In this document: positions 32,053-39,918 of the stretch, in pieces | Layout of the letters: the number at the start of each line of letters is the position of its first letter | Position numbering within the stretch: the first letter of the stretch is position 1 | Assembly (NCBI GenBank): GCA_022827055.1 | Contig: JAJDTR010000060.1 | Span: forward strand, 1 to 47,368 | Reading direction: 5' to 3' | From: Candidatus Poribacteria bacterium | Lineage (GTDB): Bacteria > Poribacteria > WGA-4E > JAJDTR01 | DNA: 47,368 bases | Position numbers and translations under genes: made by a program | The notes under the pieces: generated by a model | Told to the model about the DNA's origin: nothing | Database searches by the model: none | What the model saw: the letters and a program-made list of their open reading frames with translations, nothing else

Positions 32053-35000
32053 TTACTTCCTAATCAACATCCTCCGCGTCGCCGTGAATTCGCCCGCCCT
32101 CAACGTGTAAAAGTATAATCCGCTCGCAACAGGTTCCCCATCCCGATTCCGACCGTCCCAATACAACGCGCGGTTACGGCTCTGATAGGTTCCTGCCGCC
32201 TGATGTCCTACCGCCAAACGCCGAACCACTCCCCCGTTCATATCATAAAGCGTCAGCGTGACTTCACTCGGCGTCGCCAACTGATAGGGAATCCAAGTTT
32301 CCGGATTAAACGGATTCGGATAGTTGGGGAGCAACGCAGTTTTATCTGGCAACATTGATCTAAGCAATGTTTCAAGATTTGCTATCCCTTGCTTGAAAGC
32401 GATTGATCCATCGTCCTTGAGGCGTGCTTGTACAATCCAAGCCTCTATCATTTCGTATTCGGACCGATACAGCGATGGTGCTGCCGCGCCGCCCAACTTT
32501 TGGGCTACAATGGCGAGGTCGAAGATGTTGACAATCCCGTCGCCGTTGACATCCATGTTAGCGTCACGTTTTCCTAACGACTGCGCGACTCGGATAAGGT
32601 CAAGGATATTGACAACACCATCACCATTAACATCTGCTCCTGTTCGACGTTCTCCTATCAAGATAGGTATAGAGGGAGGATTCAGAGGAATAATTTCATC
32701 GTTTATGGAACCAAACTGCATATTCCTAAGAGTTACCCTTGTCTCACCTTTAGATAATGCTTTGAAGGCAATCTTGACAACCGGACCGCTACCGCTAACA
32801 CCTCCTTGAGTAATACGGCCTGTAACAATACCTTTTATCTTACCTGTTGTATTGTCGATGCTCCCACCTTGAAAGAAGGTGGTCCCACCATCGGATTGCA
32901 TAAACTCGCCTTCAGTTACGCCAACTGCCTCGAGCATGTTGGGACGGAATATAACATCAAACTGCCAACCTGCCAAATCGGACACATTGTTCGCAATGAT
33001 ATCAAGTACAAACGTTGAACCTTCTCCGATTCGTGTTGGCGTGATCGTGTATCCTATGTTGGGATAACCCGGGTTACCCGACCATTCAAATTCCCGTAGC
33101 TGTTCCCGCAGATTGTCTAACGGTGAAAAGTCTGAAATGTTGTTGTCTCGTATGTGTAACACTTCCAGGCTTTCCAACCTTGCAAGCGGGCTCACATCAG
33201 ATATGTTGTTGTCGGAGATATAAAGCCTGCGCAACTTGCTTAAGTTTCTGAGAGCCGATATATCCGAGATGTTGTTGCCTCCCAAGCTTGTCATGTCCAT
33301 ATTTACCAACCGAGCTAAAGAAGATATATCAGACAATCGCGGGTTGCCGCTTATTATGAGTTCTCTCATCTTGGTTAGATTTCTCAAAGGGGATATATCG
33401 GTGAGCTTGTTGTGGTGGAGATCAAGCCATTCCAATAGCGGGAACGGGAATCTTGCGAATACGGAAATATCGCTCACTCCGTTGTGTCTAAATCGCAAGT
33501 GTGTTAATTGCGTCATGTTTGCGATTGGGGTCACGTCGGTGATATTTCCGCCGTAAAACATAAGCCTTTTCAGCTTGGTAAGTTTCACGATCGGAGAAAT
33601 ATCGGTTATTGACGCGCTGCATTCCAACTGCTCCAAGTGTATTAGATTTGCCAACGGCGACAAATCTGTTATCGAGGTATCCCAGAATCCCAGACGTTTT
33701 AGCTTCGTACATCTTGAAATGGGGGACAGGTCTGATACCTCGCTGTCGGAGAGCCAAACTTCCTCCAGGTTTACCGCATATTCAAGTCCGGTTAAATCTA
33801 CAATACCCTTGTCTCTTCCTCGGAGGATTGTTAGCTTTGCCATGTCATCAGCGGTAAGCCGTTTTGTATCAAGCGTTTCCTCCAGCACAGCTTTCAGGTT
33901 TGTATCGGGAATAGTAACTGGTCTGCCCGGGAGCAAATCCGGCCTCGTTTCAACGGGAACGTCTCCTACGTCTTGAGGATAATCCAACGCATGAATGACA
34001 TCTTGGAAACTTGATGTCCAGGAGTCACGTTTTACAGTTCCGTTCTCGCTGTCCAACACCAACAATCCGGCGTCTTGTAATCCCGCATTGGTACGTATCT
34101 TTTCAAGAAACGTCTCGGTCGGCAACCCTACCGCCGCGGCGGCGTGTTCCGCATCCACCGATCGCTGAAACTCTTCGTGAAAACGTGAAACAGGTTCAAT
34201 GTCGTCCAAGTCTCCGCCGGTCAATTGCAATGCACCTTGATAACGCATCCTGTCGTTGTTGACCTTCGAATCCATCGTCGAGTCCGCAACATAAAGCTGC
34301 AGTGCATGCGGTTTATTGTAAGCAGGATTTGTGTCGCTCTCGATGTATGCCCGGACCTCATCATCGATTTCTTTCATGCCTTCAGTGTGACACCCAATGC
34401 AAGATAATCCATTACGCACTGTCGGATCACTCGCCGCGGGGTTGGAAACGATGCTGATCGGCGCGGCGTCCAACCGAAAACCGTCCCCGTCGACTAGATA
34501 ATATCCCTGCAGTCCGTTTGGCAGGTTGAAGATGACCTCGCCGCCGTCGTGTGTAAACGCAAATGGGTGAATGAAGATGTTGCGTGTTCCTGAGCTTCCC
34601 GCGAAGTCGTAGCTCTTCCAGTAGGCGCCATATCGGGATGCGTGGCGCTCAACGACACGGTTGTGGTTGGATACGCCTGAATTCGTGAAGCCTGCTCGCC
34701 AGACACGGAATCCCGGCGCAGTCATGATGTTTTCGTCAACGTCGACTTCGAGTCTCTTTTCTAACTCATCATCTGTCTCGGGTAACGAAAGCAACGCATT
34801 ATAAAGAGGCGGCGACGATGCGACCGCGATAAGCCAGTCGACGTTGACAGCCGGGACATCTGTTTCCAGTGTCGTTTGTAGGCGTGACAACTGGTTACGC
34901 AATGCGGTCTGCGATGGCGCATTGAACTCCACGTGGTACGGATACGCCTGTTCGATCTGTGCCCAGCCGGCGTTGCGGTCCCACTCGTAGTGGCGTAGGT

Positions 35001-35619
35001 CTATGTAGAATATGGTCTGCTGCATATTGATGGGCTGCGGGTTAACAATCTCCAATCCCCACGACAGGCTATTGACCAGTTTGGCGAGAGCTTTGCGGTA
35101 TTCTGCGAGAATATCAGGGGGCACGCCCGCATTATACAAGTGCGTCATCGTGAAGTATCGGGTGAATGGTCTGTCAAACGGCGAGATCGTTTTGACGTGC
35201 GTATCGATGGCTTTTAGTATTTCAGTAGGAGAAATGAAACGGCGGGTAGTGATCGGCGCTGTCGTCCAGTCGGGTGCGCCGGCGGTTATCCAGCGACGGA
35301 TCGTATCGATCGCCGTGGCTGATAATTGGGGCTGTCCCAACGGCATCTGCGCGCCGTTTTCGGTGGATCCGAGGAGACGCTTGTACAACTCGGAGTCATT
35401 CGGATTTCCCGGAACAACCGTACCTCCATCAATTAGCTCGCTGTGTTCCATGCGGAGCGTCTCACGAAAGGCGCCGTCGGGACCGTGGCAGTTAAGGCAA
35501 CTCGCTTCAAAAATGGCGTATGCATCCTGAGCCAATTGCGATTGGGCGGATACGTTTTGAAAACCTACGATGAGCATCAATAGGCAAATCAATGCCCCAG
35601 CGTATTGATGTCTAATCAT
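32053..35619 (-). CDS. Exported di-haem protein with leucine-rich repeats, cohesin, dockerin and FlgD/T9SS-like C-terminus
   Basis: 1188 aa. The ribosome-binding site is AGGAGG, 8 nt before the ATG. A signal peptide (1-25) ends in VSA/QS. The first c-type haem site is C41-LN-CH45 in ASCLNCHGPDG, in a planctomycete-type cytochrome domain (~30-118). A second site, C407-IG-CH411, lies at the end of a long region of unknown fold. Internalin-like leucine-rich repeats (LxxLxxLxxLxLSDNxISDISPL) span ~600-850. A cohesin-like beta domain spans ~858-985 and a dockerin with two DVNGDGxVNIxDL calcium loops spans ~995-1044. A helical linker leads to the common C-terminal module (1095-1188). Electron transfer and surface binding are both implied; the substrate is unknown. 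Confidence 0.85.
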   Translation of the reverse strand: MIRHQYAGALICLLMLIVGFQNVSAQSQLAQDAYAIFEASCLNCHGPDGAFRETLRMEHSELIDGGTVVPGNPNDSELYKRLLGSTENGAQMPLGQPQLSATAIDTIRRWITAGAPDWTTAPITTRRFISPTEILKAIDTHVKTISPFDRPFTRYFTMTHLYNAGVPPDILAEYRKALAKLVNSLSWGLEIVNPQPINMQQTIFYIDLRHYEWDRNAGWAQIEQAYPYHVEFNAPSQTALRNQLSRLQTTLETDVPAVNVDWLIAVASSPPLYNALLSLPETDDELEKRLEVDVDENIMTAPGFRVWRAGFTNSGVSNHNRVVERHASRYGAYWKSYDFAGSSGTRNIFIHPFAFTHDGGEVIFNLPNGLQGYYLVDGDGFRLDAAPISIVSNPAASDPTVRNGLSCIGCHTEGMKEIDDEVRAYIESDTNPAYNKPHALQLYVADSTMDSKVNNDRMRYQGALQLTGGDLDDIEPVSRFHEEFQRSVDAEHAAAAVGLPTETFLEKIRTNAGLQDAGLLVLDSENGTVKRDSWTSSFQDVIHALDYPQDVGDVPVETRPDLLPGRPVTIPDTNLKAVLEETLDTKRLTADDMAKLTILRGRDKGIVDLTGLEYAVNLEEVWLSDSEVSDLSPISRCTKLKRLGFWDTSITDLSPLANLIHLEQLECSASITDISPIVKLTKLKRLMFYGGNITDVTPIANMTQLTHLRFRHNGVSDISVFARFPFPLLEWLDLHHNKLTDISPLRNLTKMRELIISGNPRLSDISSLARLVNMDMTSLGGNNISDISALRNLSKLRRLYISDNNISDVSPLARLESLEVLHIRDNNISDFSPLDNLREQLREFEWSGNPGYPNIGYTITPTRIGEGSTFVLDIIANNVSDLAGWQFDVIFRPNMLEAVGVTEGEFMQSDGGTTFFQGGSIDNTTGKIKGIVTGRITQGGVSGSGPVVKIAFKALSKGETRVTLRNMQFGSINDEIIPLNPPSIPILIGERRTGADVNGDGVVNILDLIRVAQSLGKRDANMDVNGDGIVNIFDLAIVAQKLGGAAAPSLYRSEYEMIEAWIVQARLKDDGSIAFKQGIANLETLLRSMLPDKTALLPNYPNPFNPETWIPYQLATPSEVTLTLYDMNGGVVRRLAVGHQAAGTYQSRNRALYWDGRNRDGEPVASGLYFYTLRAGEFTATRRMLIRK

Positions 35620-35627
35620 AGAGGTTG

Positions 35628-35633
35628 CCTCCT
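35628..35633 (-). promoter_or_regulatory. Ribosome-binding site of the di-haem LRR protein
   Basis: AGGAGG on the minus strand, 8 nt before the start codon at 35619. Confidence 0.75.
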
Positions 35634-35660
35634 AAATGCGTTTTCGAGGTTGTAGGGTGG

Positions 35661-35721
35661 AATCAAGCGAAAGGATAGCGAATGATCAAGTAAGCGAATA
35701 GCGCACGCGATAGAAATCCCA
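35661..35721 (+). repeat. 36-bp dispersed element, tandem or overlapping copies
   Basis: AATCAAGCGAAAGGATAGCG is followed by GATCAAGTAAGCGAATAGCG and then GCGATAGAAATCCC. The left half is therefore present twice. Confidence 0.65.
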
Positions 35722-35844
35722 TAACACTCTTCACAAGGCGTAGTGCCAATACCGCAGACGCTTAAGCCCGACCAAACTAAGCCGATTTTATTCCTTGAAC
35801 CAGATTCATTTCTGTCGAAAGGATGGGGGTAAGTTCATTTTGTA

Positions 35845-35873
35845 TTGAATACTCGTTGATTATTGGGTATATT
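35845..35873 (+). promoter_or_regulatory. Promoter candidate for the 67-aa membrane protein
   Basis: TTGAAT (35845-35850), 17 bp, TATATT (35868-35873). It predicts a start near 35880, 50 nt before the ATG. Confidence 0.5.
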
Positions 35874-35929
35874 TAACATTGTTATTTCGTTCACAATTAT
35901 GGAGTTGACACCCAAAGGAGGTTCGAACA

Positions 35930-36133
35930 ATGGAAATACTAACTGCGTGGTTACCTCCAGCAGTCATTATCGCCGTTATACTTTTCACAAGCAATTTAAC
36001 CAACAAACGTATTGACGACTTGCGCGCGCAGATGAGCCGAGAACACGATAACCTTGCCAAAAAAGTAGATGCAATTGATAGCAAATTGAGTGAGCATATC
36101 ACCAATTATGACGTTCATACAAAGCAAAGTTGA
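35930..36133 (+). CDS. Small membrane-anchored coiled-coil protein
   Basis: 67 aa. AAAGGAGGT (35914-35922) lies 7 nt before the ATG, a near-perfect ribosome-binding site, and a promoter candidate lies upstream, so I regard this as a real gene. Residues ~6-21 (AWLPPAVIIAVILFTS) form one membrane segment. Residues ~26-58 (RIDDLRAQMSREHDNLAKKV, then DAIDSKLSEHI) have a heptad-like pattern of a coiled coil. The shape resembles small single-pass proteins that assemble into homo-oligomers, but I do not recognise the family and assign no function. It is monocistronic, with opposite-strand genes on both sides. Confidence 0.7.
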   Translation: MEILTAWLPPAVIIAVILFTSNLTNKRIDDLRAQMSREHDNLAKKVDAIDSKLSEHITNYDVHTKQS

Positions 36134-36197
36134 GCAAAAACCACTCAAAATTTGATGTCATTGATGTTCTCGTTTTTCACGATATTGCACTGGTAGT

Positions 36198-36225
36198 TTG
36201 TAGGTTGGGTTCAACTGTCCTCCCC
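36198..36225 (+). repeat. Left-end fragment of the MITE-like element
   Basis: GTTTGTAGGTTGGGTTCAAC and the following CTCCC match the left end of 31912-32029. The right end is absent. Confidence 0.5.
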
Positions 36226-36354
36226 TCGCGAAAAAGCCGAGCATATTGATCAAGTGTTGGACTCTTCCCTAAATCCTAATGAGCTTCACGGTAATGGTTC
36301 GACACGACAACCAAGGCAATCCTCAAATCCCATAAATCACAGTTCAGACAAAAT

Positions 36355-37149
36355 CTACTCCGTCACGCGATGCTGGTACAGCGGTTTGACATTGTCCGGG
36401 AACGTGGCAAACACCTCCGCCGGTATGGTCACCCGATTACGCTTCCCCATCTCCACGCTGACCCACCACGGGATATAACGCGCCAACAGCGCAATCCGCG
36501 GTTCGTCGCTCAGATTCGCCGTGGCGGTATGCCAAATACGGCTGTCCGTCATCAACACGCTGCCGGCGCTGCCCGTCACCTGCATCTCGTTCGGAATCGG
36601 TTTGTCCGTGTCGATGCCGTCGTTTCCCCGCGGGTTCCGCGTGTCACGGTGACTGCGCGGCACAATCCAGGTGCCGCCGTTCTCCTTGGTAAACGGCGAG
36701 AGCATCCACAGCGTGATAACCGCCATGGTGATGTCGGGGAAGGGTTGGTGGATATGCCCGGATTTCGATAGGTCCCGGAGATCATGCGGCCAATCGGAAT
36801 GGTAGGTGCGGAGAAGTGCGTCGCCGTTGTGCGGCGCGATAGTCTTCAACTCGGTTTGAGCGATTCGCACATGCGGGTGATTGAACATCGTCTTGACGAT
36901 CCCCAACACGTGCTCGTCGCCAAGGTAGGGCGCGAAATCCGGTACGCCGGCAATGATGCTTATCCAGTCATTTGTATACGCCTCAAGCGCCTTTTCACTC
37001 GACGCCGAGACGTATTCACGCACGGAGTCGATTTCGGATTCGGGGATGACACCCTCCAGTACGCACCACCCCTCCTGCCTGAGCTGTATCAGGTGCGGTT
37101 CAACCTCCGCTTTCACTTCTTCCGAAACCAATTCGGCTTGCTCCTGCAT
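36355..37149 (-). CDS. Phytanoyl-CoA dioxygenase (PhyH) family oxygenase
   Basis: 264 aa. Fe(II)/2-oxoglutarate-dependent oxygenases of this family hydroxylate small molecules in the cytoplasm; the substrate here is unknown. The iron triad is visible: His117 and Asp119 in YHSDWPHD, and His207 in RIWHTAT. Arg218 is the likely 2-oxoglutarate anchor. GGTWIVPRSH (158-167) is the usual strand before the distal ligand. It starts only 2 nt after the stop of the upstream propeller gene (37152-38642), so the two are translated together. The pairing with a glycosidase-like protein suggests a role in catabolism of a modified carbohydrate or similar compound, which is inference. Confidence 0.88.
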   Translation of the reverse strand: MQEQAELVSEEVKAEVEPHLIQLRQEGWCVLEGVIPESEIDSVREYVSASSEKALEAYTNDWISIIAGVPDFAPYLGDEHVLGIVKTMFNHPHVRIAQTELKTIAPHNGDALLRTYHSDWPHDLRDLSKSGHIHQPFPDITMAVITLWMLSPFTKENGGTWIVPRSHRDTRNPRGNDGIDTDKPIPNEMQVTGSAGSVLMTDSRIWHTATANLSDEPRIALLARYIPWWVSVEMGKRNRVTIPAEVFATFPDNVKPLYQHRVTE

Positions 37150-37151
37150 GT

Positions 37152-38642
37152 TTAATCAATCCTCCCCCTGACCTTGACGCCCCAAGCGGTGACCTCGGGC
37201 GGGTCTAGCGTCAGCGAGTAAAGTTTGGTGCCCGGAGAAATATAGAACCGCAGCTTGATATAGAACTCCTCCTTCTGCAACTTCGGATACCTCGCCTGCC
37301 GTTCCTCGCTCAAGCCGGGCCAACCGGAAACCCCGTTCCACGACAACACGCCATCGACCGTGTCCGCGCGGATGGGATCGCACTCGGCGGCGGTATATCC
37401 GGGGATGGGCTCGCCCGTGTCCTCCAAGACTTCGTACCTCAACTCGCCCGCCGAAGCATCGACATTGACTCCGATGGTGCCGCCCGACTCCTGGCGGAAG
37501 CGGTGAGTGGTCAGTACGCCGGGCGCGTAGGAAACCGCTTCCACGCTGACATATCCGTCAAGGCGCAAGGAAGCCAGTCCCTTTCCTTTTTCCCTTCCCG
37601 CCGAATAGCGCTTTAGGTAGGGGCGCGGAGAGCGCCCGTTGTGGGATTCGCAATAGCCGTCGTAGAAGAATACGGTTTTTCCGTCGTGTGCTATGGGTCC
37701 GCCTCCGTAAAGCATTCCCCAATCCCAGGCGCCGGGGTTTCCGCGCGGGATAAACGGTTCGCGGTAGCGTTTCCAGTTTACGGTGTCGCGGCTTACCGCC
37801 AACTGCGTGTCGACGAACCCGTCAATCCGTGCCGGAATTACGTCTGGCCCCTTCTCCGCCCCCCAATAATTCTCAGGATCCTCGATAGCGTAAGGCTCCG
37901 TTATATCCGTCAAGTAGGTGTTCAGCATGATGATGTGCAAGCCGCCGTCCGTGCGGTTCGCCGCGTCAAAACCGGCGCTGTAGAACTCCGTGCCGATGGG
38001 ATCGTCGAGATCCTGTTCGATCACCGTGCGCAACCCCGACCAGTTGAGAAAATCCTGGCTGTCGCGGCGTCCCAGAACGCGTGTGCGTCGGCTCGACCCA
38101 CGCTGCGAGTACCACACATAGGGCGCGTCAGGATCGATTGGACCGCCGAAGGTCTCTCGCCGTGAACCGAACGCAAACAACTGCGTCTGACTGCTGTGCG
38201 TCCCAAGCGGATAAGGTTTCCAATCGTATCCGTCGCGGGAATAGTAGGCGCACCACACCCGTTCGCCATTGGGACCAACTCCTTGAGGTTGAAATTCGAT
38301 TCGCTTCCAGCGATACGCCTCGTCGGTTTCGTGCGGATCACACAGGATGGCGCCTATATGGGATGGGCAGTTCGTGATGTTGTTGGCTTTGGAACCGTTA
38401 AACTCGACCAAGCCGAGGTTCGGACGTTCCCAGTGGATGCCGTCCCTCGACTCGATAACGCATACTTGCGAATCCACGCTGTGGTAGTACATCCGAAACG
38501 TTTGATTGACTTCATCGTACACGAAATTGCCGCTGCTCTCGGCGTCATCGCTTTCCCACGGTTGGTCCTGGGTAATGATGTTCAAAGGCTCGTCGACGGT
38601 CAGCTTTTCCGCCGGATTGAGCACGCGGTGCGCGCCGTCCAT
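37152..38642 (-). CDS. Five-bladed-propeller glycosidase-like protein, 5' end probably frameshifted
   Basis: 496 aa in the intact frame. Repeats such as RMYYHSVDSQVCVIESRDGIHWERP, with SRDG-x-W at each blade, are those of GH32/GH43-like five-bladed propellers, followed by a C-terminal beta-sandwich. The catalytic residues cannot be placed with confidence, so activity is unproven. The ATG at 38642 has no ribosome-binding site and lies inside the expected family N-terminus. Reading one base out of phase, the upstream sequence gives GKQTFIDEF, which would continue as L-IESMDGAHRVLNP if one T were added to a T5 run (38652-38656). The ancestral start is then likely GTG 38713 (AAGGA just upstream, promoter at 38733-38761). 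Operon with PhyH, 2 nt downstream. Confidence 0.75.
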   Translation of the reverse strand: MDGAHRVLNPAEKLTVDEPLNIITQDQPWESDDAESSGNFVYDEVNQTFRMYYHSVDSQVCVIESRDGIHWERPNLGLVEFNGSKANNITNCPSHIGAILCDPHETDEAYRWKRIEFQPQGVGPNGERVWCAYYSRDGYDWKPYPLGTHSSQTQLFAFGSRRETFGGPIDPDAPYVWYSQRGSSRRTRVLGRRDSQDFLNWSGLRTVIEQDLDDPIGTEFYSAGFDAANRTDGGLHIIMLNTYLTDITEPYAIEDPENYWGAEKGPDVIPARIDGFVDTQLAVSRDTVNWKRYREPFIPRGNPGAWDWGMLYGGGPIAHDGKTVFFYDGYCESHNGRSPRPYLKRYSAGREKGKGLASLRLDGYVSVEAVSYAPGVLTTHRFRQESGGTIGVNVDASAGELRYEVLEDTGEPIPGYTAAECDPIRADTVDGVLSWNGVSGWPGLSEERQARYPKLQKEEFYIKLRFYISPGTKLYSLTLDPPEVTAWGVKVRGRID

Positions 38643-38713
38643 CGATTCGATAAAAATTCATCGATAAATGTCTGTTTTCCGGAATGCAATTCTGAATTAG
38701 AGATTTGTATCAC
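38643..38713 (-). pseudogene. Out-of-frame 5' end of the propeller gene
   Basis: From GTG 38713 the frame reads MIQISNSELHSGKQTFIDEF and then runs into the T5 tract at 38652-38656, after which the main frame continues at IESMDG. FIDEFxIES is the usual start of this protein family. A missing T in a homopolymer could be a real frameshift, a slippage site or a sequencing error. Confidence 0.55.
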
Positions 38714-38732
38714 CGTCCTTACGCAGTGGTAT

Positions 38733-38761
38733 ATTATCTATCGCAATCGAACGCCTTGTAA
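38733..38761 (-). promoter_or_regulatory. Promoter candidate of the propeller-PhyH operon
   Basis: Minus strand: TTACAA (38756-38761), 17 bp, GATAAT (38733-38738). It predicts a start near 38726, just before GTG 38713, which supports the longer reading of the gene. Confidence 0.5.
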
Positions 38762-38912
38762 CCTCAAGAGATGGCAATTCATTATGCGTAATTGATTTTT
38801 CTTACACATTATACAATTGCGGCAACTGTTTAGTTGGAAGGTAGGTGCGGTTTCCAACCGCATCGATACCGAAAAAACGCCGGTTGTAGGGAATAAAGGA
38901 TCGAATAGTGAT

Positions 38913-38971
38913 TGCGCCAACAATCATTTATGCCGCCGATTTATCGGCATTGTGCTTTTCTGATTGGCGCA
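38913..38971. repeat. Nested inverted repeat
   Basis: Outer arms TGCGCCAA (38913-38920) and TTGGCGCA (38964-38971) enclose an inner hairpin ATGCCG/CGGCAT (38930-38935 and 38945-38950). No U-run follows. It may be a small non-autonomous element. Confidence 0.5.
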
Positions 38972-38984
38972 TTCCCTGACTGCT

Positions 38985-39010
38985 CGGTCTGGATTGGCAA
39001 ATCCAGACCG
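38985..39010. repeat. 26-bp palindrome, copy 2
   Basis: It matches 15621-15646 with one change near the centre. Flanks TTCCCTG and GACTAAACA are also shared. Confidence 0.75.
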
Positions 39011-39139
39011 ATAGACTAAACAGTTATCAATTACGTATTACTCCACACTCTTATCGTTCTCCATGAATCATAATTTGCGTACGTCCTGGAAACTAAAACC
39101 TTCACTATCGCAATTTTGAGCGTGGGAGTAAGTTCAGCC

Positions 39140-39382
39140 CTAAATCGGCACCGTGATTAATTCGGAGGCTTGTCCTGGCGGTGTTTGAACGGGTAGTGTC
39201 AGCGACGGCTGTGGAACAACATCTCCGTCTTCCTGTAGCCCCGTGATATGAAAATCAATGGCTTCAGCGATTAATGTCTTGACTTCCTCTTTCGTATCCC
39301 CTGCGGCGATGCACCCGGGAAGATCAGGAACATAAGCGCTGCAACCGTTTTCGCCTACTTCAAAAATAACAACGTATTCCAT
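39140..39382 (-). CDS. hicB: HicB-family antitoxin
   Basis: 80 aa from ATG 39382. A GTG four codons upstream (39394) also opens the frame, but AAGGTGG is placed 8 nt before the ATG and the family starts MEYVVIFE. The N-terminal domain EVGENGCSAYVPDLPGCIAA and the helix KEEVKTLIAEAIDFHITGLQ are typical of the HicB partial RNase-H-like fold. The antitoxin binds HicA and blocks its mRNA cleavage, and usually also represses the operon. It lies 17 nt after hicA, the usual toxin-first order. No separate DNA-binding domain is visible in this short form. Confidence 0.9.
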   Translation of the reverse strand: MEYVVIFEVGENGCSAYVPDLPGCIAAGDTKEEVKTLIAEAIDFHITGLQEDGDVVPQPSLTLPVQTPPGQASELITVPI

Positions 39383-39399
39383 GAGCTCATCCACCTTAA

Positions 39400-39585
39400 T
39401 TACTTGATGCCGGCTTGCTTCAAAACATTGTTGAGTGTGCCGGGACGGACATCGGCGCCGGGTTTTCCAGCAACCGTTACGACGCCCTTTTTTCTGAGAT
39501 GTTTAAACTGCCTATGGCTGCCTTTCCTCCGAACTTGATACCACCCGTCAGCTTCTATCAATTTTATGAGTTCCCTAATTTTCAT
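39400..39585 (-). CDS. hicA: HicA-family mRNA interferase toxin
   Basis: 61 aa from ATG 39585. The frame stays open to 39630, but MKIRELIKLIEADGWYQVRR is the family start. The double-stranded-RNA-binding-like fold has the catalytic His24 in KGSHRQFKH and the C-terminal PGTLNNVLKQAGIK. It cleaves mRNA and is neutralised by HicB encoded just downstream. The start codon directly abuts sequence that looks like the left end of an IS remnant (from 39586), so there is no ribosome-binding site of its own, and the native promoter may have been displaced. The coding sequence itself looks intact. Confidence 0.88.
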   Translation of the reverse strand: MKIRELIKLIEADGWYQVRRKGSHRQFKHLRKKGVVTVAGKPGADVRPGTLNNVLKQAGIK

Positions 39586-39743
39586 AGGACTTACGCAAAA
39601 TGGATAGACGTTATTGACGATAAGCGACAAATGTAAGGAACAAGGAGGTGAATATGGTCAAACCGACTCGACTTGGTTACTGCCAGTATCTGCTTGGCAG
39701 CCCAATGAACTACCAAGTAACACTCTCGGAAAGCCAGTCATAG
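39586..39743 (+). mobile_element. Left end of an insertion sequence with transposase fragment
   Basis: Starts AGGACTTACGCAAAATGG, the kind of terminal sequence seen at ends of IS4/IS701-like elements, then AAGGAGG and a short transposase N-terminus (39654-39743). The rest of the element is missing. The boundary at 39586 coincides with the base after the hicA start codon. Confidence 0.55.
39654..39743 (+). pseudogene. Truncated IS4/IS701-like transposase, N-terminal 29 aa
   Basis: AAGGAGG lies 5 nt before the ATG. The peptide MVKPTRLGYCQYLLGSPMNY resembles the start of IS4/IS701-type transposases (consensus LDYCQYLLSSxxNYT), then changes into QVTLSESQS and stops. All catalytic DDE residues are absent, so it is non-functional. 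Recognition is from memory of the family pattern, not a search. Confidence 0.55.
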
Positions 39744-39761
39744 AGCGAAAAACGAGTTACG
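39717..39761 (-). repeat. Partial copy of the GTAAC...TCTATGAC element
   Basis: On the minus strand GTAACTCGTTTTTCGCTCTA then TGACTGG matches 47067-47096. It seems to be the continuation of the element at 39919-39960, separated from it by about 157 bp. Confidence 0.5.
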
Positions 39762-39840
39762 AAATGAAGGAATCGTATCGTTACGCATAATGGCGCACGC
39801 TGTACCACAAGGGAGCTCTATCAGGATTTTCTATCGCACT

Positions 39841-39877
39841 GGGATCTCTATCGCGCTCCTTATTCATTCGCTTGATC
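39841..39877 (-). repeat. 36-bp dispersed element (GATAGAGATCCC type)
   Basis: Minus-strand copy: GATCAAGCGAATGAATAAGG then GCGATAGAGATCCC. It lies inside the proposed insertion between the two halves of the CACCCC-type element. Confidence 0.7.
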
Positions 39878-39891
39878 TGTTAGATTGTGAT

Positions 39892-39910
39892 CGCAAACTA
39901 ACAGTTTGCG
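39892..39910. repeat. Hairpin CGCAAACT-AAC-AGTTTGCG
   Basis: A perfect 8-bp stem with a 3-base loop, similar in shape to the RGA hairpins but with loop AAC. Confidence 0.55.
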
Positions 39911-39918
39911 GTACAAGG

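Larger units (their letters stand above)
35620..35929. other. Divergent intergenic region
   Basis: No gene supported. It holds the minus-strand ribosome-binding site, a double copy of the 36-bp element with a TTGTAGGGTGG junction (35652-35721), and a promoter candidate for the small gene at 35930. Confidence 0.55.
38643..39139. other. Intergenic region rich in palindromes
   Basis: Beyond the frameshifted gene start and its promoter there is no gene. It contains a nested hairpin (38913-38971), the second copy of the 26-bp palindrome (38985-39010) and unstructured AT-rich sequence to 39139. Confidence 0.5.

Noticed and set aside
32053..35619. Calling the C-terminal module proof of a type IX secretion system
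   Set aside because: The motif resembles T9SS sorting and FlgD-Ig domains, but no secretion-system gene is in the window, so only the resemblance is stated.
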